The notes beneath the pieces were generated by a model, which was not told the DNA's origin, ran no database searches, and saw only the letters and a list, made by a program, of their open reading frames with translations. This document shows positions 1 through 8,829 of a stretch of DNA of 64,000 bases, in pieces. A program made the position numbers and the translations under genes. The DNA comes from Pseudomonas sp. GGS8 (lineage in GTDB: Bacteria; Pseudomonadota; Gammaproteobacteria; Pseudomonadales; Pseudomonadaceae), in the NCBI RefSeq assembly GCF_024168645.1, contig NZ_JALJWF010000001.1:6575501-6639500 (forward strand), in the 5' to 3' direction. Each line of letters starts with the position of its first letter. Position 1 is the first letter of the stretch.

Positions 1-1020
1 CACGGCGTACTGATCCCCACCGGGCGTTCCTGCGAGGACTCGTGGGTGATCGCTTCGGCCCTGGTGCCGCTGACCGAGCGCTTGCGGTATCTGGTGGCGA
101 TCCGTCCGGGGATTATTTCGCCGACGGTCTCGGCGCGGATGGCCGCGACCCTGGATCGACTGTCCAACGGCCGCTTGCTGATTAACGTGGTGACCGGCGG
201 CGACCCGGATGAGAACCGTGGCGACGGCAGCTTCCTCGATCACAGCGAACGCTACGAAGTCACCGACGAATTCCTGCAGATCTGGCGCCGCGTTCTGCAA
301 GGCGAAGCGGTGGATTTCGCAGGCAAGCACCTGCGGGTGCAGAACGCCAAGGCGCTGTATCCACCGGTGCAGAAACCTTATCCGCCGCTGTATTTCGGGG
401 GGTCGTCCGATGCGGCTCATGACTTGGCTGCCGAGCAGGTCGACGTTTACCTCACGTGGGGCGAACCACCCGCCGCCGTGGCTGAAAAGCTTGCCGATGT
501 ACGAGAACGCGCGGCGCGCAACGGTCGTACGGTGAAGTTCGGGATTCGCTTGCACGTGATCGTCCGCGAAACCGCCGAGGAGGCCTGGAAGGCCGCCGAT
601 AAACTCATCGAGCACATCAGCGACGAGACGATCGCGGCGGCGCAGAAGTCGTTCTCGCGCTTCGACTCCGAAGGCCAGCGACGCATGGCCGCGTTGCATG
701 ACGGCCGTCGCGACAACCTGGAAATCGCCCCCAACCTCTGGGCCGGTGTCGGTCTGGTGCGTGGCGGTGCCGGAACGGCGCTGGTGGGCGACCCGCAGCA
801 AGTGGCGGCGCGGATCAAGGAGTACGCGGACCTGGGAATCGAGAGTTTCATTTTCTCCGGTTACCCACATCTTGAAGAAGCTTATCGCTTTGCCGAACTG
901 GTGTTTCCACGACTGCCCGAGCCGTACGCCAGCCTGGCCGGACGTGGCGTCACCAACCTCACCGGGCCGTTTGGCGAAATGATTGCCAATGATGTGCTGC
1001 CCGCTCACGCCAAAGCCTGA
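1..1020 (+). CDS. msuD: FMNH2-dependent alkanesulfonate/methanesulfonate monooxygenase, 5' end missing
   Basis: The reading frame is open from base 1, so the gene begins upstream of the window; an ATG at 46 is internal. The 339 visible residues match the SsuD/MsuD branch of the bacterial luciferase-like family: GRSCEDSW near the left edge, then [30 protein letters not shown] and FSGYPHLEE. These enzymes use FMNH2 and O2 to split the C-S bond of sulfonates, giving sulfite and an aldehyde, in the cytoplasm. I prefer MsuD (methanesulfonate) to SsuD because the next two genes are a MsuC-like enzyme and SfnR, the order msuE-msuD-msuC-sfnR known from P. aeruginosa. SsuD with a broader alkanesulfonate range is the alternative. 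Expression is probably sulfur-starvation controlled, but the promoter is outside the window. Confidence 0.88.
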   Translation, partial: HGVLIPTGRSCEDSWVIASALVPLTERLRYLVAIRPGIISPTVSARMAATLDRLSNGRLLINVVTGGDPDENRGDGSFLDHSERYEVTDEFLQIWRRVLQGEAVDFAGKHLRVQNAKALYPPVQKPYPPLYFGGSSDAAHDLAAEQVDVYLTWGEPPAAVAEKLADVRERAARNGRTVKFGIRLHVIVRETAEEAWKAADKLIEHISDETIAAAQKSFSRFDSEGQRRMAALHDGRRDNLEIAPNLWAGVGLVRGGAGTALVGDPQQVAARIKEYADLGIESFIFSGYPHLEEAYRFAELVFPRLPEPYASLAGRGVTNLTGPFGEMIANDVLPAHAKA

Positions 1021-1044
1021 ACACCATCTCTGTGGATGAGAATT

Positions 1045-1181
1045 TTTGTGGCGAGGGAGCTTGCTCCCGCTGGACTGCGAAGCAGTCCCTGAACAGGCCA
1101 ATGCAGCGTTACTGAGAGACCGCATCAGCCGGTTTACGACTGCTTCGCAGCCGAGCGGGAGCAAGCTCCCTCGCCACAAAA
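1045..1181. repeat. REP pair (BIME-like) between msuD and msuC
   Basis: Two facing copies of a palindromic element with core GGGAGCTTGCTCCC. The left copy (1045-1088) reads TTGTGGCGAGGGAGC onward and ends in a small GACTGC/GCAGTC hairpin; the right copy (1138-1181) is its reverse complement. This is a common intergenic repeat of P. fluorescens-type genomes. It lies inside a probable operon and could modulate msuD mRNA stability or partly uncouple msuC. Confidence 0.85.
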
Positions 1182-1227
1182 GCCCTTTCTACAGGAGTTT
1201 GCGCCGACTTCAATGAGGAACACCCGC

Positions 1228-2415
1228 GTGACTGCCAAGCCGCCAAGCGCCCTGTTGCCCCCCTTGCAGACCGCCCGCCAACTGGCCGGCGAGTTTGCCC
1301 TGACCGCTGTCGAGCGCGATGAACGCGGCGGTACGCCGAAAGCCGAACGTGACGCCTTGCGCCACAGTGGCCTGCTCGCTTTAAGCATTCCCACCCAGTA
1401 CGGCGGCCTCGGCGCCAGTTGGAGCGACACCCTGACCATCGTGCGCGAGTTCGCCAAGGTCGACAGTTCGATCGCGCATGTCTTCGGCTTCCATCACCTG
1501 ATGCTCGCCACCGTGCGCCTGTTCGCCCGGCCTGAGCAGTGGCAACCGTGGTTTGAGCAGACCGCGCGCAAGCACTGGTTCTGGGGCAATGCTCTCAATC
1601 CGCTGGACACCCGCACCGTGGTGAAAAACCTCGGGGGCTGGCGCGAGTTTTCCGGTAAGAAAAGTTTCTGCTCCGGCGCCAGCGACTCGGAAATGCTGAT
1701 CGCCTCGGCCGTCGATGAAAGTGCCGGCGGCAAGTTGTTGATCGCCGCGATTCCCAGCGGGCGCAGCGGCATCACGTTGCACAATGACTGGAACAACATG
1801 GGCCAGCGCCAGACCGACAGTGGCAGCGCAACGTTTGAGCGGGTGCGGGTCGAAGAGTCGGAATTGCTGCTGGACCCTGGCCCGCTGAGCACACCGTTCG
1901 CCTGCCTGCGCCCATTGATCGCCCAGCTCACGTTCACCCACATGTTCCTCGGCATTGCCGAAGGTGCCTTTGAAGAGGCGCGGCAATACACCCTCACCGA
2001 GACCCGTCCATGGCACAAGTCCAGCGCTCCGGATGTGCGCCAGGATCCTTACATACTCGGTCATTACGGCGAGTTCTGGGTGGCCCTCGAAGGTGTTCGT
2101 TTGCTGGTGGAACGGGCCGCCGAATTGCTCGACAGGGCTTGGACCAAAGGGCCGAATCTGAGCGCCGAGGAACGCGGACATCTGGCTACCGCGATCGCCA
2201 CCGCCAAGGTCGCCGCCACGCGCAATGGCCTGGAGTTGTGCAGCCGGTTGTTCGAAGTGACCGGCGCCCGCTCGACTCACGCCTCACTACGACTGGACCG
2301 TCACTGGCGCAACCTGCGCACGCAAACCCTGCACGACCCGGTGGATTACAAACTCCATGAACTGGGCGAGTGGGCGCTGAATCAGTCCCTGCCGATCCCG
2401 ACCTTCTATTCATAG
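1228..2415 (+). CDS. msuC: Acyl-CoA dehydrogenase-fold monooxygenase, probable methanesulfinate monooxygenase
   Basis: The protein has the acyl-CoA dehydrogenase fold used by flavin monooxygenases of the DszC/SfnB/MsuC group, which take FMNH2 from a partner reductase. MsuC converts methanesulfinate to methanesulfonate, which MsuD (upstream gene) then cleaves. Visible family features are the N-terminal helical domain (HSGLLALSIPTQYGGLG), the central beta domain with WNNMGQRQTDSGS, and a C-terminal helical bundle. I chose the GTG at 1228: GAGGAA lies 7 bases upstream and the product is then 395 residues, the length I recall for P. aeruginosa MsuC. An ATG at 1213 (400 residues) is the alternative. 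The stop is 24 bases before sfnR, so the two are co-transcribed. Another SfnB-type desulfurisation enzyme remains possible, but the msuD-sfnR context supports MsuC. Confidence 0.8.
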   Translation: MTAKPPSALLPPLQTARQLAGEFALTAVERDERGGTPKAERDALRHSGLLALSIPTQYGGLGASWSDTLTIVREFAKVDSSIAHVFGFHHLMLATVRLFARPEQWQPWFEQTARKHWFWGNALNPLDTRTVVKNLGGWREFSGKKSFCSGASDSEMLIASAVDESAGGKLLIAAIPSGRSGITLHNDWNNMGQRQTDSGSATFERVRVEESELLLDPGPLSTPFACLRPLIAQLTFTHMFLGIAEGAFEEARQYTLTETRPWHKSSAPDVRQDPYILGHYGEFWVALEGVRLLVERAAELLDRAWTKGPNLSAEERGHLATAIATAKVAATRNGLELCSRLFEVTGARSTHASLRLDRHWRNLRTQTLHDPVDYKLHELGEWALNQSLPIPTFYS

Positions 2416-2438
2416 TTTTCCATTCAGGGAGTCTGCCC

Positions 2439-3542
2439 ATGCAACTGCTGACCTTACCACCCTCGCCCGCCCTGGCCACCTCGATTCGCGCCACGGCGCA
2501 GGTGTTCGAAGACCCGAAATCCCAGGCCCTGCTCGCTCATTTGCAACAGGTCGCGCCGAGTGAAGCCAGCGTGCTGATCATCGGCGAAACCGGCACCGGC
2601 AAAGAACTGGTGGCGCGGCATATCCACAACCTCAGCGCCCGCCGCAACCGCCCGTTCGTTGCGGTGAACTGCGGTGCATTCTCCGAATCGCTGGTGGAGG
2701 CCGAGCTGTTCGGCCACGAGAAAGGCGCCTTCACCGGGGCACTGAGCGCCAAGGCCGGCTGGTTCGAGGAGGCCGATGGCGGCACTTTGTTCCTCGACGA
2801 AATCGGCGATCTGCCGATGGCTATCCAGGTGAAATTGCTGCGGGTGCTGCAGGAGCGCGAAGTGGTGCGACTGGGATCGCGCAAGAGCATTCCGATCAAT
2901 GTGCGAGTGCTGGCGGCGACCAATGTGCAACTGGAGAAAGCCATCAATGCCGGGCACTTTCGCGAAGACCTGTATTACCGTCTCGACGTGGTCAGCCTGG
3001 AACTGAGCCCGTTGCGCGAGCGCCCTGGCGACATCCTGCCGCTGACCCGGCATTTCATCGAAGCCTACAGCCAGCGCCTGGGTTACGGCAGCATCACCAT
3101 CAGCAAAGAGGCCGAACACAAACTGCGCAGCTACAGCTGGCCGGGCAACATCCGCGAACTGGAAAACGTCATTCATCACACCCTGCTGATCTGCCGCAAC
3201 GGAGTGATCGAGCGCGATGACTTGCGCCTGTCGAACATGCGCATCGAGCGTCAGGACGACTACCACGCCAGCATCGACGACTCACCGGAAGCCTTGCTCG
3301 ATCGGGCCTTTCAAAAGCTCTTTGAGCAACAGGCCGGCGCGCTGCACGAGAAAGTCGAAGATGCGTTGTTGAGGGCGGCTTATCGCTTCAGTCATTACAA
3401 CCAGGTGCACACCGCCGCGCTTCTGGGATTAAGCCGCAATGTGACGCGCACGCGACTGATCAAGATCGGTGAACTGGCGGTGAATAAACGCCGTCCCACG
3501 GAAAACCTGCAGGGTGAGCGTTTAATGCAGTTGTCGATTTAG
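2439..3542 (+). CDS. sfnR: Sigma-54-dependent activator of sulfone/sulfonate use
   Basis: A 367-residue enhancer-binding protein without an N-terminal receiver or PAS domain. It has an AAA+ domain with Walker A GETGTGKE (49-56), the sigma-54 contact loop GAFTGA (96-101) and Walker B GTLFLDE (115-121), then a C-terminal Fis-type helix-turn-helix (AALLGLSRNVTRTRL). SfnR in P. putida and P. aeruginosa activates dimethylsulfone and methanesulfonate genes when sulfate is scarce and sits at the end of the msu/sfn operon, as here. The ATG at 2439 is preferred over an in-frame codon at 2370 because CAGGGAG lies 7 bases before it and the longer frame would overlap msuC. A hydrophilic linker separates the AAA+ and HTH parts. 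Confidence 0.88.
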   Translation: MQLLTLPPSPALATSIRATAQVFEDPKSQALLAHLQQVAPSEASVLIIGETGTGKELVARHIHNLSARRNRPFVAVNCGAFSESLVEAELFGHEKGAFTGALSAKAGWFEEADGGTLFLDEIGDLPMAIQVKLLRVLQEREVVRLGSRKSIPINVRVLAATNVQLEKAINAGHFREDLYYRLDVVSLELSPLRERPGDILPLTRHFIEAYSQRLGYGSITISKEAEHKLRSYSWPGNIRELENVIHHTLLICRNGVIERDDLRLSNMRIERQDDYHASIDDSPEALLDRAFQKLFEQQAGALHEKVEDALLRAAYRFSHYNQVHTAALLGLSRNVTRTRLIKIGELAVNKRRPTENLQGERLMQLSI

Positions 3543-3697
3543 CCGATCAGTGTGCAGTGCAGCGCGCTGTCGTGGCTCAGGGCCGCGCCGGCTACTCGTC
3601 GGGCACTCGGTTGCGGTGAAGGGGTTGACCTATAGTTAATCGACCGGAAAACGGCGAAGGAACACCCTAACTCCACAACAAAACAGGGAGAACCGTC

Positions 3698-4156
3698 ATG
3701 AGCGTCAAACCCATTCCAGAGGGCTATCACAGCATCACGCCTTATCTGGGCATTCAGAAAGCTGCCGAAGCCATCGACTTCTACAAGAAAGCCTTTGGCG
3801 CCACCGAAGTCATGCGCCTGGCCATGCCCGATGGCGGCATCGGGCATGCCGAACTGCGTATTGGCGACTGCCCGATCATGCTGGGCACACCCTGCGACCA
3901 GGGCCCTTTGAGCAACCCGGACAAGTCGCCGTCCGTGGGCCTGCATTTGTATGTGAACGATGTGGACAAGTCCTATAAACAGGCCATCGATGCCGGTGCC
4001 ACGGTGGTGTCCGAGGTCAAGGATCAGTTTTATGGCGACCGTTCGGGGACGTTGAAGGACCCCTATGGGCATCTGTGGTTTTTGGCCACGCGCAAGGAGG
4101 ATTTGACTCAGGAACAGATCGAACAGCGGGCTAAGGAGATGTTCAAGCAGGGTTGA
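3698..4156 (+). CDS. VOC (glyoxalase/bleomycin-resistance fold) family protein, PhnB-like
   Basis: A 152-residue protein with one vicinal-oxygen-chelate domain of two beta-alpha-beta-beta-beta halves: YLGIQKAAEAIDFYKKAFGA in the first and VNDVDKSYKQAIDAGA ... DRSGTLKDPYGHLW in the second. The DPxGHxW ending is typical of the PhnB-like subgroup, whose reaction is generally unknown. A good ribosome site (AGGGAGA) precedes the ATG. The gene stands alone after sfnR and before a REP pair, so context gives no hint of substrate. Metal binding is plausible from the fold; enzymatic function is not assigned. Confidence 0.8.
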   Translation: MSVKPIPEGYHSITPYLGIQKAAEAIDFYKKAFGATEVMRLAMPDGGIGHAELRIGDCPIMLGTPCDQGPLSNPDKSPSVGLHLYVNDVDKSYKQAIDAGATVVSEVKDQFYGDRSGTLKDPYGHLWFLATRKEDLTQEQIEQRAKEMFKQG

Positions 4157-4174
4157 GAGCTTCGGTAGGTGATC

Positions 4175-4252
4175 GGGCCCCCATCGCGGGCAAGCCCGCT
4201 CCCACAGGGTTTACGCAATCCTTGTGGGAGCGGGCTTGCCCGCGATGGGGCC
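4175..4252. repeat. REP pair (BIME-like)
   Basis: Inverted copies of the Pseudomonas REP core GCGGGCAAGCCCGCTCCCAC, at 4175-4208 and 4223-4252, separated by about 14 bases. It lies downstream of the VOC gene and may act as its transcript end. Confidence 0.88.
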
Positions 4253-4481
4253 ATCACATTCGCCATCAATGTTGACCGTCAGACCGCGCCAGCAACCTGC
4301 CACCCCACAACGCAGAAACACGAAACATTTACTTTCATATCCCCTTTCGGGATTTCCGATGCTCATACGTCTTATTTAGATGCAGTCGGTCGCGTAGGCA
4401 AAAGCCACGACCGACTTTCATGGACCATAACGCTGGGAAGCCCGCAGCAGAGGTCCTCTCATCGAAACAAGACCTTTAATC
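4253..4481. other. Leader region of the fpv operon
   Basis: About 230 bases upstream of fpvG with AT-rich stretches around 4320-4380. A promoter for the eight-gene fpv operon must lie here or further left. No perfect PvdS box (TAAAT-N16-CGT) and no convincing Fur box was found on the plus strand. The best partial match, TTATT-N16-CGT near 4372-4395, matches only 3 of 5 bases of the first element. No clear Shine-Dalgarno precedes fpvG. Confidence 0.4.
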
Positions 4482-5693
4482 ATGTCGAAGAAATCCCGCT
4501 CAAAACTCTGGTTTCTGGTCCATAGCTGGCTGGCCCTGCCCATCTGGTTTTTTGTATTGATCGTCTGCGTGACCGGTACGCTGGCAGTGGTCAGCCAGGA
4601 AATCGTCTGGCTGGCCAACCCGCAAATGCGCGCCAGCCCGCCTTCGGATGACGCGCCACTGCTCAGCTATGACCAGATCATCGCCGCCATCAAGAAGGCC
4701 GAGCCCCAGACGCTGGTCGAGCGTATCAACCGTCCCGACGAGTCGCATTTCGCCCTGGACGTGAAGGTCAGTTACCCGGACGGACGCTCGGTGACGGTCT
4801 ATGTAAACCCCTACAGCGGGGTGATTCAGGGCACCGCTCCACCCTTCAACTTCCAGGCCTTTACTCGCGCACTGCATGGCTGGTGGCTGGTGCCGTTCAC
4901 CAATGGCTACAGCTGGGGCTGGTATCTGGTGTCGTTCCTCGGGTTGCCGATGCTGGCGTCGCTGGTGACGGGGCTGGTGGTCTACAAACGGTTCTGGAAA
5001 GGCTTCTTGCGACCGACCCTGCGCATTCGTCATGGCGCGCGGATTTTCTGGGGCGACTTTCATCGGCTCAGCGGCATCTGGTCGATCTGGTTCATTGCGG
5101 TGATTTCCGTCACCAGCACCTGGTTCATGTTTGAGGCAATCCTGTTCGATAACCACATTTCGATTTCCACCGCACCGGTCGCCCCCGTCGTCCCGCGTGA
5201 GAGCGTGCCACTCACCGTCGATGGCGCACCGGCACCGATGATCAGCCTGGAAAGCGCGATCCGCGAGGCCAAGGAACGCATTCCCGGCCTGGAAGACAGC
5301 TCTGTCAGCCTGCCCGCCAATGCCTATAGCCACCTTTCGGTGAGCGGACGCAGCGGGTACCCGTTGATCTACCAGAGCGCCGAGGTCAACCCTTACACCG
5401 GTGACATTTCCGCCATGCGCCTGCTGTCGGATCGTTCGGGTCTGGAGCTGGTGACCGAATCCATGCGTCCGCTGCACACCGGCGATTTCGGCGGTATCTG
5501 GATCAAACTGATCTGGTTCTTCTTCGGCCTGATCCTGAGCATGATGGTCCTCAGCGGCCTGTTGATCTGGACCAAACGCACCGCCCTGGCCACAGCCAAC
5601 GCCCTCAAGCGCAGCAACACGCGTCCACGGGCAGCGGTGACCGCTCAGCCCGCCCCGGCCATGAGCCGCGAAGCCACCGAGGGCAGCCGATGA
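4482..5693 (+). CDS. fpvG: PepSY inner-membrane reductase for ferripyoverdine iron release
   Basis: A 403-residue PepSY-associated membrane protein. The N-terminal membrane helix (about residues 10-40) contains VHSW; further helices follow near 145-170, 195-220 and 345-370. His-bearing segments ALHGWW, DFHRLSG and RPLHTGDFGG could hold haem or shuttle electrons. PepSY domains sit in the periplasmic loops. In P. aeruginosa FpvG (PA2403) is the inner-membrane reductase that reduces Fe(III) of ferripyoverdine so that iron leaves the siderophore. The gene order here, PepSY protein, small CxxC protein, two small envelope proteins, then an ABC system with two binding proteins, is exactly PA2403-PA2410. 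It overlaps fpvH by 4 bases. Confidence 0.88.
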   Translation: MSKKSRSKLWFLVHSWLALPIWFFVLIVCVTGTLAVVSQEIVWLANPQMRASPPSDDAPLLSYDQIIAAIKKAEPQTLVERINRPDESHFALDVKVSYPDGRSVTVYVNPYSGVIQGTAPPFNFQAFTRALHGWWLVPFTNGYSWGWYLVSFLGLPMLASLVTGLVVYKRFWKGFLRPTLRIRHGARIFWGDFHRLSGIWSIWFIAVISVTSTWFMFEAILFDNHISISTAPVAPVVPRESVPLTVDGAPAPMISLESAIREAKERIPGLEDSSVSLPANAYSHLSVSGRSGYPLIYQSAEVNPYTGDISAMRLLSDRSGLELVTESMRPLHTGDFGGIWIKLIWFFFGLILSMMVLSGLLIWTKRTALATANALKRSNTRPRAAVTAQPAPAMSREATEGSR

Positions 5694-6232
5694 GCCAGGT
5701 CGCAGCAGAAAAGCCGCGCTCGCCGCTAAGCCGCTTCTGGCACACATGGCGCTTCCACATCAACGTGCTGCTGGTGCTGGTGCCGCTGGGGTTCATGCCC
5801 AAATACTTTGCCGACGCAGCGCTGTTTCGCGGAGACACCGGCCTGGGTGAGCGTGAAGTCGCTGAAGTTCAGGTCGGTCCCTGGAGCCTGCGCCTGGCTG
5901 AATTGCGCAATGCAGCCCCGGTATCCGATGGGCCGGCCGGCTACTTGAAGTTCTTCAATGCTGCGCTCTGCGACAGCTGTCGCGATCAGGTCAAGGCGAC
6001 ATACCTGCGCATTGGCAAACCGCGCAGCCTGCGCGCAGCCGGGGTGATTTTTTTCGGTACGCCCTACCACATGGGCGCCGCGTTGCCGGTACCCGAAAAG
6101 ACCAAAAGCGACGCTGAGCTGTGGATCACCATGGAAGGTTGGGACGGCGCCATGCATCAAGCCTCCATTCCTCTGAGCCAGGCATCCCCGGCCACCATCG
6201 CATGGCTGAATAGACAAGGAGGCAAACCATGA
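5690..6232 (+). CDS. fpvH: Ferripyoverdine reduction accessory membrane protein
   Basis: A 180-residue protein with one membrane helix near residues 22-42 (FHINVLLVLVPLGFMPKYF) and a periplasmic part carrying a CDSC (CxxC) motif followed by a region ending WLNRQGGKP. FpvH (PA2404) forms a complex with FpvG, FpvJ and FpvK that supports iron reduction in P. aeruginosa. The CxxC could relay electrons or bind metal; that is inference. It starts inside the last codons of fpvG (ATGA overlap) and overlaps fpvJ by 4 bases, indicating translational coupling. Confidence 0.82.
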   Translation: MSQVAAEKPRSPLSRFWHTWRFHINVLLVLVPLGFMPKYFADAALFRGDTGLGEREVAEVQVGPWSLRLAELRNAAPVSDGPAGYLKFFNAALCDSCRDQVKATYLRIGKPRSLRAAGVIFFGTPYHMGAALPVPEKTKSDAELWITMEGWDGAMHQASIPLSQASPATIAWLNRQGGKP

Positions 6233-6549
6233 TCAGCGTTTTTCGCCCCGTTTTACTGGTGCTCAGCGCCGTCTTCAGCGCCAGCGCCCTGGCCCACAAC
6301 CCGATGTGCGAATGCAAGGCCATCGACGCCGAACAGATCCGCTGCACCGGTGGTTTCTCCGACGGCAGCGGCGCACCGGGCGTGACCCTGGATGTGATCG
6401 GCTACGACGAAACCATTCTGCTGCCGGGCAAGCTCGACGCCGATTCGACCCTGACGTTCAAGAAACCCGGCGCCGAGTTCTACGTGCTGTTCGATGCCGG
6501 TCCCGGTCACGTGGTCGAGATCGACCAAGCCGACATCGAGGCGCCCTGA
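6229..6549 (+). CDS. fpvJ: Small periplasmic protein of the FpvGHJK complex
   Basis: A 106-residue secreted protein. The first 22 residues form a signal peptide ending ALA before HNPMCECKAIDAEQIRC, so the mature chain begins with a His/Cys-rich stretch (CEC and a further Cys) that could bind iron or a thiol partner. The remainder resembles a small beta-sandwich carrying a transport-adduct type repeat. FpvJ (PA2405) sits in the FpvG reductase complex in P. aeruginosa. ATGA-type overlap with fpvH. Confidence 0.8.
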   Translation: MISVFRPVLLVLSAVFSASALAHNPMCECKAIDAEQIRCTGGFSDGSGAPGVTLDVIGYDETILLPGKLDADSTLTFKKPGAEFYVLFDAGPGHVVEIDQADIEAP

Positions 6550-6551
6550 AC

Positions 6552-7130
6552 ATGAGCATGATCACGCCAACCACCCAAGTGGTGCGCCCGGCCGGTGCCG
6601 GCCATGAAACCCTCTATGTGTTGCTGTTGTGCCTGATGATTCTGGCGGTGGCCGGCTCGGTGGTCGCCTGGCGCGGCGAGTCCCGGGAGGTGAGCAACGT
6701 TGGCAGCCATCAACTGGATGCCCGTCGTGACTTGAGTGCATCCGAGCAAGGCATTTACGCAGACCTGCGGGTCACACTGGATGAAATCCATCTGTTGCGT
6801 CAGGAACAGCAAGCACTGCCCACACCCGCCACCCTCGCCGATGAAGGTTTCGCGCCGTTTGCCCAGGACGCCAGCTCCGTCAGCCGTGGCGGTCATGCCT
6901 GGCAGTTGCTGGACGCTAAGGCGTACTTCGGCCAGAGCCAGACACCCACCGTGGCCGGCTCGTTCCTGATGCGTTTGACCGCTGACGACGATGCGCCAGA
7001 CGTCTGGCTCAATCGCGGCAAAGCCCTCACGCCCCCGACTGATCTGACTGACGCCGCGCTCGAAAGCGCCGGCTGGCAGCAGATCGTCGCGCAATTCGAT
7101 GCCGGGGTCACCCGCCAGCATCGGCACTGA
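6552..7130 (+). CDS. fpvK: Membrane-anchored protein of the FpvGHJK complex
   Basis: A 192-residue protein with one N-terminal membrane helix (ETLYVLLLCLMILAVAGSVV, about 18-37) and a periplasmic, partly helical remainder. It corresponds in position and size to FpvK (PA2406), the fourth member of the ferripyoverdine reduction complex. The ATG at 6552 is two bases after the fpvJ stop; the longer open frame from 6306 runs through fpvJ and is rejected. No enzymatic motif is visible. Confidence 0.78.
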   Translation: MSMITPTTQVVRPAGAGHETLYVLLLCLMILAVAGSVVAWRGESREVSNVGSHQLDARRDLSASEQGIYADLRVTLDEIHLLRQEQQALPTPATLADEGFAPFAQDASSVSRGGHAWQLLDAKAYFGQSQTPTVAGSFLMRLTADDDAPDVWLNRGKALTPPTDLTDAALESAGWQQIVAQFDAGVTRQHRH

Positions 7131-7165
7131 ACCTTCGCCCTCCCCCCGAGAGAAGACCACTTTCC

Positions 7166-8092
7166 ATGCCTAGCTCACCTCAACGTCCTTTTTTGCGCCT
7201 GCTGCTGATCGGCCTGCTTGCCTGTTTGCTGACGCCTCTGGCCAGTGCCGACGAAGCCAAGCGCCTGCGCATCGGCATCACCCTGCACCCTTATTACAGC
7301 TACGTGGCCAATATCGTCGGCGACAAGGCCGACGTGGTGCCGCTAATCCCGGCCGGTTTCAACCCGCACGCCTACGAACCCCGCGCCGAGGACATCAAAC
7401 GCATCAGCGGGCTCGACGTGATCGTGCTCAACGGTGTGGGTCATGACGACTTCGCCGACCGCATGATCGCCGCCAGCGAAACCCCGAATATCAAAGTGAT
7501 CGAAGCCAACGAAAACGTGCCCCTGCTGGCCGCCACCGGCGTCGCCGCTCGCGGTGCCGGCAAAGTGGTGAATCCGCACACGTTCCTGTCGATCAGCGCC
7601 TCGATTGCCCAGGTCAACAACATCGCCCGGGAACTGGGCAAGCTCGACCCGGCCAACGCCAAAACCTACACCCAGAATGCCCGCGCCTACGGCAAGCGCC
7701 TGCGGCAGATGCGCGCCGATGCCCTGGCCAGACTGACCCAGGCGCCGAACGCCGAGCTGCGCGTGGCCACGGTCCATGCCGCCTACGACTACCTGCTGCG
7801 TGAGTTCGGCCTGGAAGTCACCGCCGTGGTCGAGCCGGCCCATGGCATCGAACCCAGCCCCAGCCAGCTGAAAAAGACCATCGATCAACTGCGGGAACTG
7901 GACGTGAAAGTGATCTTCTCGGAGATGGATTTCCCATCCACTTACGTCGAGACCATCCAGCGCGAATCCGGGGTGAAGCTGTATCCGCTGTCGCACATTT
8001 CTTATGGCGAATACACCGCCGACAAGTACGAAAAAGAAATGACCGGCAACCTCAATACCGTGGTTCGGGCGATTCAGGAGTCAGGCGCATGA
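7166..8092 (+). CDS. fpvC: Periplasmic metal-binding protein of the FpvCDEF importer
   Basis: A 308-residue ZnuA-family (cluster A-I) binding protein with signal peptide ending LASA. The usual metal-ligand positions are filled: His in LHPYYSY, NPHAYEP and VHAAYDYL, and an acidic residue in SEMDFPS. FpvC (PA2407) binds the iron released from ferripyoverdine and helps pyoverdine dissociate in the periplasm. Preceded by a purine-rich GAGAGAAG stretch. ATGA-type overlap with the ATPase gene. Without the fpvGHJK genes upstream it would be called a zinc/manganese transporter subunit. Confidence 0.88.
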   Translation: MPSSPQRPFLRLLLIGLLACLLTPLASADEAKRLRIGITLHPYYSYVANIVGDKADVVPLIPAGFNPHAYEPRAEDIKRISGLDVIVLNGVGHDDFADRMIAASETPNIKVIEANENVPLLAATGVAARGAGKVVNPHTFLSISASIAQVNNIARELGKLDPANAKTYTQNARAYGKRLRQMRADALARLTQAPNAELRVATVHAAYDYLLREFGLEVTAVVEPAHGIEPSPSQLKKTIDQLRELDVKVIFSEMDFPSTYVETIQRESGVKLYPLSHISYGEYTADKYEKEMTGNLNTVVRAIQESGA

Positions 8093-8829
8093 CGGCTAAA
8101 GAAACCCTCCCGCAGGTTTCGGGACCGACGCTGGATTTCGCTGAAATCTGTCTGACCCTTGGCCGCACCACGATCCTCGACAAAGTGACCTTCGAGGTCC
8201 AGCCCGGCAGCGTACATGCCCTGGTCGGCCCCAACGGTGGCGGCAAGAGTTCGCTGATCAAGACCCTGCTCGGGCAGATGCCGCATCAGGGGCGCTTGAG
8301 CCTGCAATGGCCCGGCGAACCAGGGACCATTGGCTACGTGCCGCAAGCGTTGGAGTTTGATCGCGGCTTGCCGATGACGGTCGATGACTTCATGGCCGCC
8401 ATGTGTCAGCGGCGCCCTGCGTTTCTCGGGTTGAGCAAGCATTACGCTGCGGCCATCGGCGTGGCGCTGGAACGGGTCGGTATGCAAGGCAAACGCAAAC
8501 GGCGCATGGGCGCGCTGTCCGGCGGCGAGCGCCAACGCGTTTTGTTGGCCCAAGGGCTGATTCCGGCGCCACAGTTACTGGTGCTCGATGAACCGATGTC
8601 GGCGCTTGATGAGGCCGGCATCCAAGTGTTCGAACGGCTGCTGGGCGACTGGCGCCAGAGCGGCATCACCGTGCTGTGGATCGAGCATGACCTGGACGCC
8701 GTTGCACGTTTGGCGGATCGGGTCACCGGGCTCAATCGCCGAGTGTTGTTCGATGCCGCGCCGAAACAGGCACTGACCCCGGAGCGACTGCTGACCTTGT
8801 TCTCGACCCATCCCCGGAGCGCTGCCTGA
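8089..8829 (+). CDS. fpvD: ABC transporter ATPase of the FpvCDEF importer
   Basis: A 246-residue ABC ATPase with Walker A GPNGGGKSS, signature LSGGERQRV, Walker B LLVLDEP and switch His in WIEHDLD. It belongs to the MntB/ZnuC-type metal importer group and pairs with the permease directly downstream, whose start overlaps this stop by one base. In P. aeruginosa FpvD (PA2408) with FpvE moves iron, and possibly the siderophore, across the inner membrane. Confidence 0.9.
   Translation: MTAKETLPQVSGPTLDFAEICLTLGRTTILDKVTFEVQPGSVHALVGPNGGGKSSLIKTLLGQMPHQGRLSLQWPGEPGTIGYVPQALEFDRGLPMTVDDFMAAMCQRRPAFLGLSKHYAAAIGVALERVGMQGKRKRRMGALSGGERQRVLLAQGLIPAPQLLVLDEPMSALDEAGIQVFERLLGDWRQSGITVLWIEHDLDAVARLADRVTGLNRRVLFDAAPKQALTPERLLTLFSTHPRSAA

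Noticed and set aside
4372..4395. TTATT-N16-CGT as a PvdS promoter of fpvG
   Set aside because: Only 3 of 5 bases match the first element; such a match is expected by chance in a region this size. Kept only as a question.
4169..4525. 118-codon plus-strand frame overlapping the REP pair and the fpvG start
   Set aside because: It begins in a REP element, has no ribosome site and would overlap fpvG.
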